A stretch of DNA of 8,526 nt from Opitutaceae bacterium (GTDB lineage Bacteria; Verrucomicrobiota; Verrucomicrobiia; Opitutales; Opitutaceae), in assembly GCA_031282705.1 (NCBI GenBank), contig JAITDF010000320.1, positions 1 through 8,526 of the forward strand, in the 5' to 3' direction. Under the pieces are notes generated by a model that made no database searches, was not told where the DNA came from, and saw nothing but the letters and a program-made list of their open reading frames with translations. Of this stretch, positions 1 to 6,607 are shown piece by piece; the first letter of the stretch is position 1, and every line of letters begins with the position of its first letter. Position numbers and translations under genes: made by a program.

Positions 1-1983
1 GCCGCCGCCGCCGAGCCTGCCGCCGAGCGTGAGGCCGGCGGGGTCACTATTTATAATGGTGAGCAGGCCGGAGGGCGCGAGGTCGATGCCGTCGCCGTCG
101 CCGATGTTCCGCGCGGCGGCGGCGGCGACCGTGCCGGAGATCGCCCAGCGGCCCGCGAAACCGCTGTTGTCGCCCGTGAGCGCGTGGTTGTGCCGGAGGA
201 GCACGGTGCCGCCGGCGCCGATGAAATCCTGGGTGAGGTCGCCGCCGTAGCCGATGTCGAGCACGCCGTCGCCGCCCGTCACGATGGTCCCGGAGCTGAT
301 CGCGGCGGAGTGGGGGAGCACCAGCGTGCCGCCGTGGACGCCGGTGACGCCCGTGTAGGTGTTGGCGCCCGTGAGCGTGAGCACGCCGTCGCCGGTTTTA
401 TTAAAACCGCCGGCGCCGTCGAAACTCCGGCCAAAGACGAGCTCGAACCCGTTGGTGTCGATAAAGGCGCCCTCGCCGAGGAGCGTGACGGCGAGGTTGC
501 CGGCGATGACATTGTTATTGGCGGACTGGACGCGGAGGACGCCGCCATCAAAGACCAGGCTGGAGGTGCCGCCGGTTCTGATGATGCTGTTTGTCTCCAG
601 CACGCCGCGCCCGTCCGCCGCGTTGCCCGAGAGCGTGACCGCGCCGTTGCCGCTCCCGGTCGAGGCGATGGTGACGGTGCCGGTGCGGACGATGCCGCCG
701 CCGCTGATTTCCATGCGGCCGGTGCCGCTGGCGCCCACGTTAAACGCGCCGCCGCCCGCCGTCCACAGGGCGTTGCTGCCGCTGACGATGATCCTGCCAT
801 TGCTATTCGCGGGATTGCCGACAATGACCGCGCCGGTGGTGGAGACCGAGCCGCTTTCCTTGATTTCGAGGATGCCGGTGGCGCCGGCGTTATTGCCCAC
901 GTTGAGCGCCGCGGTTTCCCACAGGCCCTGGCCGCCGACCACGGCATGGCCGGTGCGAACGGCCGCCAGTCCTCCTCCCACGACGCTCGCGGCGGTGGTA
1001 GAGGTCACCCTGCCATTCTCTTTGATGATCAAGCTGCCCGAGCTGATGGTAAACCCCGCTGTGATATCCCAGCGCCCGCCAGTGCCTCCCACCGTGACCA
1101 CCCCCATGGTGGTCGGGGTGTTGGCATTGCCATCAAGTCCTATGTAGGACACGGTGCTTTGCACGTGGCCATAATCCTCGATATTAAGATAGCCGGTCCC
1201 GCCTTGATAACCGATTCTCATGCCGCCGTTGGTTCTGCTGATAAATTCTCCGTGATCCTTGACCGTAAAGGTGGCGGTCATGGCCGCCCCATTTCCAATC
1301 CATAAATTATTATTAGTCGTATGGTCGTAGGTCATCCTGCCATAATCAGAAATCTCCACGGTGGCCGTGACCGGGTAGGCGGTGAGAGTATTGGCGCTCA
1401 TCTGAAAATACTCCGTGAGCGTCAATTCACCGTGACCGCTTATCTTCAAGGTGGAAGAGATGGTGGCGTTGGCTATATTGACCATGGATACCCGCCTCAA
1501 CGAGACCTTGGCGTTGTCGGTGATCTCCAGCATGCCCGGCCCCCCGCGCGCGAGCGTGAGCTGGTATCCCGTCCACATGCTTGAGTCTTTGAATACCAAA
1601 GTGCCCGAGTTCACGGCCTCATTTGCGAGGATGGAGGTGTTGATAGTCGATAAAGTGGCGGATTGCGCAAAGATGACCGTGCCGGCATTCACCTGAAAAG
1701 CGCCGCTATTATTACCGATCACATTAACGGTTCCTGTCATGGTAATCGTGCCGGCGCCGGTCTTGTTTATCGAGGTGGTGGCGGTCAGCACGCCTTCGTA
1801 AGTGGAGTCGGCCGTATTGTTAAGGGTAACGGCATTGCCCGTTTGAGGGGTGTCGCCGCTGAGGTTGGTGTAGGTTTGGGCCGGCAGCCGTGCCGCCAGG
1901 CCCATTGCGAGCAGGCAGAATAAGATGCGTGGCAAGGCGGTGTTTATCGGGCGGGGACGGGCGGATGTTTTCATGGAATTCAT
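1..1983 (-). CDS. Autotransporter-type repeat protein with PATR motif, N-terminal 661 codons (partial)
   Basis: An uninterrupted minus-strand frame runs from an ATG at 1983 (or 1974, giving MKTSARP) to the window edge, so the C-terminus is missing. Residues 1-35 look like a signal peptide: basic n-region, hydrophobic ILFCLLAMGLAA, probable cleavage at LPA|QT. The rest is rich in Gly, Thr, Asn, Ser and Val with short beta-strand periodicity, as in beta-helical passengers. Around residues 525-553 is a clear passenger-associated transport repeat (GGFNKTGDGVLTLTGANTY followed by TGVTG and GGTL), and a weaker version lies near residue 75 (INKTGAGTITMTG). Between about 225 and 430 a unit recurs with the pattern LW/RW, then VG/IG, then G-x-L/M-x-I, then GxV. 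By family knowledge such proteins are exported to the cell surface, often by a C-terminal barrel that cannot be seen here. Adhesion or polymer binding is conjecture. No Shine-Dalgarno precedes the start; the leader is pyrimidine-rich. Confidence 0.85.
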   Translation of the reverse strand, partial: MNSMKTSARPRPINTALPRILFCLLAMGLAARLPAQTYTNLSGDTPQTGNAVTLNNTADSTYEGVLTATTSINKTGAGTITMTGTVNVIGNNSGAFQVNAGTVIFAQSATLSTINTSILANEAVNSGTLVFKDSSMWTGYQLTLARGGPGMLEITDNAKVSLRRVSMVNIANATISSTLKISGHGELTLTEYFQMSANTLTAYPVTATVEISDYGRMTYDHTTNNNLWIGNGAAMTATFTVKDHGEFISRTNGGMRIGYQGGTGYLNIEDYGHVQSTVSYIGLDGNANTPTTMGVVTVGGTGGRWDITAGFTISSGSLIIKENGRVTSTTAASVVGGGLAAVRTGHAVVGGQGLWETAALNVGNNAGATGILEIKESGSVSTTGAVIVGNPANSNGRIIVSGSNALWTAGGGAFNVGASGTGRMEISGGGIVRTGTVTIASTGSGNGAVTLSGNAADGRGVLETNSIIRTGGTSSLVFDGGVLRVQSANNNVIAGNLAVTLLGEGAFIDTNGFELVFGRSFDGAGGFNKTGDGVLTLTGANTYTGVTGVHGGTLVLPHSAAISSGTIVTGGDGVLDIGYGGDLTQDFIGAGGTVLLRHNHALTGDNSGFAGRWAISGTVAAAAARNIGDGDGIDLAPSGLLTIINSDPAGLTLGGRLGGGG

Positions 1984-2191
1984 GATGATAAAAGCAGGGA
2001 GGGGGGAGGATCGGGGCGTCTGGATGGGGGGAGGATTAATGGAGATTGGCGCTGCGCAAGCCAAGCCCGATTGATGGGAGCAGTGCCGCGCAGCGAAATG
2101 AATCACAGGACAAAGCCTCCCCCGGACTCAAAATACACACAAAGCACACGCTTACTGCGATGATCGAAGTCACGCCGCGCGCAGTGCCTGC

Positions 2192-2281
2192 CCTTGCGTC
2201 AGGCCGCGACCCTGCGTCAGGCCGCGAATCACCTGCGCGGCCTCCCGTGCGGCTGCGGCCTGACGCAAGGTCAGGCCTTGC
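2192..2281. repeat. Nested direct and inverted repeat cluster (TGCGTCAGGCCGCGA unit)
   Basis: The 15-mer TGCGTCAGGCCGCGA occurs twice in direct orientation (2195-2209 and 2213-2227, 18-bp period). CTTGCGTCAGGCCGC at 2193-2207 is perfectly inverted at 2255-2269 (GCGGCCTGACGCAAG). A smaller inverted pair, GCAAGG/CCTTGC, lies at 2265-2270 and 2276-2281. In RNA or single-stranded DNA this could fold into a long stem. It resembles a dispersed intergenic repeat of the REP or MITE kind. No transposase or flanking target duplication is visible, so the class is not settled. Confidence 0.7.
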
Positions 2282-2282
2282 G

Positions 2283-2300
2283 CGCCGCGTAACATCAGTT
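2283..2300 (+). repeat. 18-nt element, inverted copy after nifD
   Basis: CGCCGCGTAACATCAGTT at this position is the exact reverse complement of 8415-8432. Identity stops abruptly at both ends. An 18-nt exact match is unlikely by chance in 8.5 kb, even at high GC. It directly abuts the repeat cluster on its left and lies 8 bp from the 20-bp hairpin on its right, so it may be one module of a larger dispersed element. Confidence 0.65.
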
Positions 2301-2308
2301 CGTTTAAT

Positions 2309-2354
2309 CCTAAATTCCGCAGTTGAAACGTGTTTTTCAACTGCGGAATTTAGG
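2309..2354. repeat. Perfect 20-bp inverted repeat with 6-nt loop
   Basis: The left arm CCTAAATTCCGCAGTTGAAA (2309-2328) pairs without mismatch with 2335-2354 across the loop CGTGTT. The pairing can continue outward (TTAA on both sides) with one bulged base. There is no poly-U run beyond either arm, so it is not a standard Rho-independent terminator. It could be a repeat-element stem, a transcript-stabilising hairpin or a protein-binding palindrome. The arms are less GC-rich than the surroundings, which suggests a separate origin. Confidence 0.8.
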
Positions 2355-2416
2355 TTAATTTGTCGCATCCCCAAATGCCCCCCTCCCGGCCCGTCGTCGC
2401 CAGGCAACGGATTGAA

Positions 2417-2441
2417 AAGTGTAACCCAACGGGTTACACTT
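2417..2441 (-). terminator. Terminator-like hairpin after the RidA-family gene
   Basis: AAGTGTAACCC (2417-2427) and GGGTTACACTT (2431-2441) form a perfect 11-bp stem with a 3-nt loop. Read on the minus strand, the stem is followed by a short T run (ACTTTTC) and begins about 70 nt past the RidA-family stop codon. The U tract is short, so termination may be weak or also work in the other direction. Confidence 0.6.
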
Positions 2442-2510
2442 CCGCCCGGGCTGCGCGGCGGAATGAACGGAAAACGCTCTATCGAAAAACGCCCTGTTCC
2501 ACCTCGACGT

Positions 2511-3080
2511 CTATTCCACCTCGACGACCATCTCCGTCTCGACCATGACGCCGAGCGGCAGCGTGTTCACGCCGATCGCGGCGCGCGCGTGCCGGCCCTT
2601 GTCGCCAAAAATGGCGACGAGCAAATCGGAGCACCCGTTCGCCACCTGCGGCTGGCGCGTGAAATCGCCGGCGCTGTTTACAAAAACACCCACGCGCACG
2701 ACGCGCCGCACCTTGGCCAAATCGCCGATTTCCGCCTTCAGCGTGCCGAGCATCGCGAGCGTGGCCTCGCGCGCGGCGGCGGCGGCGCGTGCCTCATCCG
2801 CCGCGTTGCCGGCGCGCACCGTGCCGGTGATCAATTCCCCGCCGGCGGTACGCGGCAGATGCCCGGCAAGGAAAACGAGATTTCCCGTGCGAACCGCCGG
2901 CACGTAATTCGCGACCGCCGTGGCGGCGGGCGGCAGTTTCAAGCCGAGTTTTTCCAGCCGCCGCTCCGGCGGGGCGGACGCATCCGCCGCATCCGCCGCC
3001 CGCAACTTCGCGCCGTGCGCGGCAAGCATCAGGGCGGCAACCGGAAGCGCGATGCGGAAAATGCGGAAAAACGTTTTCAT
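2511..3080 (-). CDS. RidA/YjgF/UK114-family protein with N-terminal signal peptide
   Basis: This 189-residue protein begins with a probable signal peptide (MKTFFRIFR, then IALPVAALMLAAHGA), so it is predicted to leave the cytoplasm or sit at the membrane. Residues about 42-189 match the RidA/YjgF fold: LEKLGLKLP near the start, NLVFLAGHLPR near 67-77, a central Ala-rich helix (98-117), VVRVGVFVNS (127-136) and the C-terminal HARAAIGVNTLPLG. R166 in HAR aligns with the arginine that binds substrate carboxylate in RidA (R105 of E. coli RidA). Cytosolic RidA hydrolyses reactive enamine/imine intermediates; subgroups differ and the substrate here is unknown. The ATG at 3080 is preferred because it gives a clean signal peptide and has a weak AGGG upstream. 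The frame stays open further upstream, but without family similarity. The gene lies 268 bp after draT on the same strand and could be cotranscribed; I see nothing recognisable in that gap. Confidence 0.9.
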   Translation of the reverse strand: MKTFFRIFRIALPVAALMLAAHGAKLRAADAADASAPPERRLEKLGLKLPPAATAVANYVPAVRTGNLVFLAGHLPRTAGGELITGTVRAGNAADEARAAAAAREATLAMLGTLKAEIGDLAKVRRVVRVGVFVNSAGDFTRQPQVANGCSDLLVAIFGDKGRHARAAIGVNTLPLGVMVETEMVVEVE

Positions 3081-3348
3081 AAACGCACACCCTGCGTCCC
3101 GCCCGCGCCTCCGGCAACACAATACCAGCGCCGCTTCAACGCCGCTCCGCCCACACCAGCCGCCCCGCCTCGCCGGGCAAACCCCGCCGCCGATCCCGGC
3201 CACGCCCTGCGCCCGCCCGCCCTCGGCGCCGGCACCGGCACCCGCCTCTCCGCGCGCATCACCCGCCATTCCCGCAATCGTCCCGGCCTCGCCCCCGGCC
3301 GGCAAGTCCGGGCGCGGGTCAAGGCCGTCGCGGTGCCGGTGTGACTGC

Positions 3349-4329
3349 TCACCACCGCAGCATCCGCACGCGGTATTCGCCGCCGAGCACGAGCCATTCC
3401 GATTCGCCGCCAAGCAGCCAGCGCGGCAGCAGTCCGCTGAAAAACACCACCTTGGCCAGCGGCACGCGCACCTCCCACACCCGCGAGCCGAACTCCCACG
3501 CCACTTCCCGGTCCGAGGTGAACGAACTCAGGCAGTTCAACTCCATCACCTCCTCCCCGACGCGGTCCGCCTCCGGCCCGGCGCCCGCCTGGCCCGGAAC
3601 CGCATCCGTTTTCACCGCGTATTCCTCGGGATCGTGTGTTCCGCGATACAACGTCACCCAGCGTTCGCGCCCGCCAAAGCGTCGCCGCAGTTCGTCCTGG
3701 CAAAACGTGTAAAGCAAATCGAGCTGCATCGCCACGCCCATCATGCCCGCCGCGCCGCGCATCCGGTCGTTCCAATAGCGCTCCCGGGCGGCCTCGTCCC
3801 CGCCGAGCCGTCCGCAATGGAACGTGGCCCGCAGGCCGAACCTGCTCTCCACCCATCCCTTCAGCACCGCGCCCGCCCGCCCGTTGCTGTCCGCGCTCCA
3901 GCCGTGCAGGAGCTGCACGTAGCTGTGCCGCAGGCTCGACCGCGCCGAGGCCTGATGCTGCTCCCACTCGTGCAGGCGAAACTTCACCGACACGTAATCG
4001 TGAAACACATTTCCCCGTTCCGCCGCATCGGTGATGCCGGCCAGTCGCGCGAACAGCCTCGGGTCCATCGTCCGCACGCCCTCGATCTCCAGCCATTCGG
4101 GATCATCCTGGAATTCCACGGCCCCTATTTTCCACGGCGGCAGATTGCACCGGCTGAACACCGACAATGCCTGCGCCGCCTCCTCGCGCGGCGCCGTCCC
4201 CTCCTCCTCCCGCGCCGTCTTCGCCTCCCGCACCGTCCCCACCGCCCGCGCCGCCTTCGCAGCCCGCGCGGCGGCGGCGTCCTCCTTCGCCGTCCGCTCC
4301 GCCGCGTCCTTGTGCCGAAAAGTTTCCAC
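3349..4329 (-). CDS. draT: NAD(+)--dinitrogen-reductase ADP-D-ribosyltransferase (DraT)
   Basis: DraT transfers ADP-ribose from NAD+ to one arginine of the nitrogenase Fe protein, inactivating it in response to ammonium or energy loss. The 326-residue product has DraT blocks in order: CNLPPWKIGAVEFQ (61-74), VFHDYVSVKF (108-117), SYVQLLHGWSADSN (136-149), AVLKGWVESRFG (154-165), QLDLLYTFCQDEL (202-214), VTLYRGTHD (225-233), LSSFTSDREVAWEFGS (267-282) and LVLGGEYRVR (313-322). The YRG arginine, the SSFTS strand and the C-terminal Glu region fit the ADP-ribosyltransferase R-S-E layout. The first ~55 residues are an Ala/Arg/Glu-rich, possibly coiled-coil extension. Residues ~241-258 look like a Gly/Pro-rich insertion. 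The start is GTG, 12 nt after the draG stop, with no obvious Shine-Dalgarno, suggesting coupled expression with draG. An internal start that drops the extension is possible, but I see no better ATG before residue 61. Confidence 0.95.
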   Translation of the reverse strand: METFRHKDAAERTAKEDAAAARAAKAARAVGTVREAKTAREEEGTAPREEAAQALSVFSRCNLPPWKIGAVEFQDDPEWLEIEGVRTMDPRLFARLAGITDAAERGNVFHDYVSVKFRLHEWEQHQASARSSLRHSYVQLLHGWSADSNGRAGAVLKGWVESRFGLRATFHCGRLGGDEAARERYWNDRMRGAAGMMGVAMQLDLLYTFCQDELRRRFGGRERWVTLYRGTHDPEEYAVKTDAVPGQAGAGPEADRVGEEVMELNCLSSFTSDREVAWEFGSRVWEVRVPLAKVVFFSGLLPRWLLGGESEWLVLGGEYRVRMLRW

Positions 4330-4341
4330 GTCTTTTATTTT

Positions 4342-5319
4342 TCAGGTTTTATCTTCCGGCGCCGCCGCCCGCGCGCTCCACCGGCCCAGCAGCAACAGTC
4401 CGCGCGCCTGCGCGCTTATTTCCGCGCGCACCCGCTCGTCCAGCTTTCGCAGCCATCGCTCCGGGATCGCCCGGACTCCCCACAATGCGCCCGCGAGCTG
4501 CCCGGTCAGCGCGCCGTTCGTATCCGCGTCGCCGCCGCGGTTGACCACGTCCAGCAGGCACGCCTCGAACGTCTCCCCGCGAAAAAAAACATCCAGCACC
4601 GTCTGCACCGTGTCCACCACGTAGCCGCTCGTCCTTCCCGGCCACGGCTCAAACGCAAACACCCGGTGCCGCGCCACGAGGCCGTCCGCGATCCGCCTGC
4701 AATCCTCGCGCGTCCCGCCCGACAGCAAAACCCGCGTCATCCGCCCCAGCGCCACCGTGGCCTCGTCCGAAAGCACATGCCCGTGCGTGATGCGCGCCTG
4801 CTCGATGCTCCGCCGCGCAAACACCGCGTCCCCGTCCCCCAACACCGTGTCCGCGTCCCGCGGCGGCGGCGTGCCGAGCGCCACCGGCAGGTTGCGCATC
4901 AACGCGCCGTTCCCCCCGTCCTCCTCCGCCGGCGCCCCGCGCAAGGTCCCCGTCTGCAAATAACGCCGGATTCCGCGGCGGCAGGTGTTGCCCACGTCCA
5001 CCGGGCGGCTCTGCAACCAGCCCGCGAACGAATCCGCCACCGCGCGGAGATTCCATCCGCCGCCCGCCAGCATCGCGCCGCCGAGCGCCAGGCTCATCTG
5101 CGTGTCGTCCGTCACCTGTCCCGGCCTCAATCGCAGCCACCCTCCGCCCGTCATCGAATCGTGGATGCCATTGTGCGCGGCCCGGATCTCGCGCGGCGTC
5201 ATGAACTCCACCGGCGCGCCCAGCGCGTCGCCGACGGCGAACCCGAGATACGCGCCCGATGCGCGCTCTTCCAGCGAGGGCCGCCGCGGGCCCGTTTCAG
5301 AAAGCGAAAGCACACTCAT
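4342..5319 (-). CDS. draG: ADP-ribosyl-[dinitrogen reductase] hydrolase (DraG)
   Basis: DraG removes ADP-ribose from the modified arginine of NifH and restores nitrogenase activity. It is a dimanganese ADP-ribosylglycohydrolase. Numbering from the farthest upstream in-frame ATG (5367), the motifs are LGFAVGDALGAPVEFMT (41-57), GGGWLRLRPGQVTDDT (74-89; metal-binding D87, D88, T89), SRPVDVGNTCRRGIRRY (120-136), GGNGALMR (151-158), QARITHGHVLSD (190-201) and NRGGDADTNGAL (276-287; metal-binding D280, D282, T283). The TDDT motif is followed by Gln90, where the Rhodospirillum rubrum enzyme, as I recall it, has Glu. I prefer the ATG at 5319 (MSVLSLSE) because it brings the length closest to the roughly 294-residue family size. 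Starts at 5367 or 5352 would add 16 or 11 residues without similarity. This is the first gene of the minus-strand unit draG-draT, the reverse of the draT-draG order known from Rhodospirillum. Confidence 0.95.
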   Translation of the reverse strand: MSVLSLSETGPRRPSLEERASGAYLGFAVGDALGAPVEFMTPREIRAAHNGIHDSMTGGGWLRLRPGQVTDDTQMSLALGGAMLAGGGWNLRAVADSFAGWLQSRPVDVGNTCRRGIRRYLQTGTLRGAPAEEDGGNGALMRNLPVALGTPPPRDADTVLGDGDAVFARRSIEQARITHGHVLSDEATVALGRMTRVLLSGGTREDCRRIADGLVARHRVFAFEPWPGRTSGYVVDTVQTVLDVFFRGETFEACLLDVVNRGGDADTNGALTGQLAGALWGVRAIPERWLRKLDERVRAEISAQARGLLLLGRWSARAAAPEDKT

Positions 5320-5462
5320 GCCACCCGTCGCATTGCTTTTTCCATGCCACATTTTTCCAGGCCGCATTTGCCCCGCCGCCCCGCCGCCGCTTCCTACATT
5401 TTGGTGGGAACGCCCCTCTTCGCCCGACTCCGCGGTGGCTTTCCGCGCCCCGCCCCGGCCGC

Positions 5463-5488
5463 CGGGCCAGGCCCGTGAAATTTTTTTT
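5463..5488 (+). terminator. Terminator-like GC palindrome followed by T8
   Basis: CGGGCC (5463-5468) and GGCCCG (5470-5475) form a palindrome with one central base; a realistic hairpin is CGGG/CCCG with a 5-nt loop. TGAAA and then eight T residues (5481-5488) follow. On the plus strand this resembles a Rho-independent terminator lying upstream of the nifH promoter candidate, where it would block read-through antisense to draG from entering nifH. Alternatively, the A8 tract on the other strand may serve as an upstream element for draG. Confidence 0.35.
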
Positions 5489-5559
5489 CATTTTTATCCG
5501 TCATCCCGGCAAACACTAACCAAACACCAACACCTGCGCCGGGCCCGGCGAAATGCCGG

Positions 5560-5575
5560 TGGCACAGCATCCGCT
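5560..5575 (+). promoter_or_regulatory. Candidate sigma-54 (-24/-12) promoter of nifH
   Basis: TGGCACAGCATCCGCT has the complete -24 block TGGCAC and the exact GG-N10-GC spacing of sigma-54 promoters. The -12 block is CCGCT rather than TTGCA, so only the invariant GC is kept. Transcription would start near 5586, giving a leader of about 58 nt before the nifH ATG. Sigma-54 control is usual for nif operons in many bacteria, but no NifA binding site is visible upstream. Confidence 0.5.
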
Positions 5576-5643
5576 AAAAGGGTTCCGTTTCTGAAAACGA
5601 CAATCACGACCATATCAATCAAATCAACCCGCTCCTTCCGCAC

Positions 5644-6468
<825 letters not shown>

Positions 6469-6607
6469 CCGCGCAAAATTAAGCATTAAAAATCAGGAAT
6501 TAAGAATCACAGCAGCGCCCCCGTGCGCGTCCGGCCGGCCCCGATTCTTAATTCTTACTTCTTGATTCTTAATTCCTCCCGCACCCGCACCCGCGCACCA
6601 CACCATC
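6469..6607 (+). promoter_or_regulatory. nifH-nifD spacer with alternative hairpins; no nifI genes
   Basis: AGGAATTAAGAATCA (6495-6509) is perfectly inverted at 6563-6577, and a second partial copy of the right arm (GATTCTTAATTC, 6543-6554) repeats directly at 6564-6575. The left arm can therefore pair with either, giving two mutually exclusive stems around a GC-rich core containing GGCCGGCC (6533-6540). Such a stem could slow 3' decay of nifH mRNA or lower read-through into nifD, so that more Fe protein than MoFe protein is made. No reading frame of PII (nifI) size fits in the 139 bp. Confidence 0.6.

Larger units (their letters stand above)
1984..2510. other. Repeat-rich intergenic region without a credible gene
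   Basis: This stretch lies between the 5' end of the autotransporter-type gene and the 3' end of the RidA-family gene. Open frames on both strands cross it, but they read through inverted repeats and have Arg/Pro/Ala-rich translations, so I call no gene. It holds two purine tracts near 1994-2008 and 2022-2034, a set of direct and inverted repeats (2192-2281), an 18-nt element shared with the end of the window (2283-2300), a perfect 20-bp hairpin (2309-2354) and a terminator-like hairpin (2417-2441). The promoter of the autotransporter-type gene must lie here or within the repeats. I see no convincing -35/-10 or -24/-12 pair. Confidence 0.7.
5320..5643. promoter_or_regulatory. Divergent draG/nifH control region
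   Basis: This is the only space for promoters of both divergent units. It contains a sigma-54-type candidate facing nifH (5560-5575), a weaker GG-N10-GC match facing draG (5334-5349), a GC hairpin followed by a T8 run (5463-5488), and an AT-rich stretch at 5476-5498. I find no TGT-N10-ACA NifA-type activator site anywhere in it. A short CGTTT/AAACG hairpin (5586-5599) sits at the predicted nifH transcription start. The nifH leader just before the ATG has no Shine-Dalgarno. Confidence 0.7.

Noticed and set aside
184..1305. A 373-codon open frame on the plus strand
   Set aside because: It is antisense to the autotransporter-type gene, which has a signal peptide, a PATR motif and repeats. The translation is Ala/Gly/Asp-rich low complexity.
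2192..2281. CRISPR array
   Set aside because: Only two direct copies of a 15-mer with an 18-bp period exist, with no room for spacers and no cas genes.
2036..2407. A possible 123-residue minus-strand protein
   Set aside because: It reads through the direct and inverted repeats and the 20-bp hairpin, so the translation reflects repeat structure and not selection for protein.
2920..5478. An 852-codon open frame on the plus strand
   Set aside because: It runs antisense to the well-supported RidA, draT and draG genes. Its translation is dominated by Pro, Arg, His and Ala, with no family motif, as expected of shadow frames in high-GC DNA.
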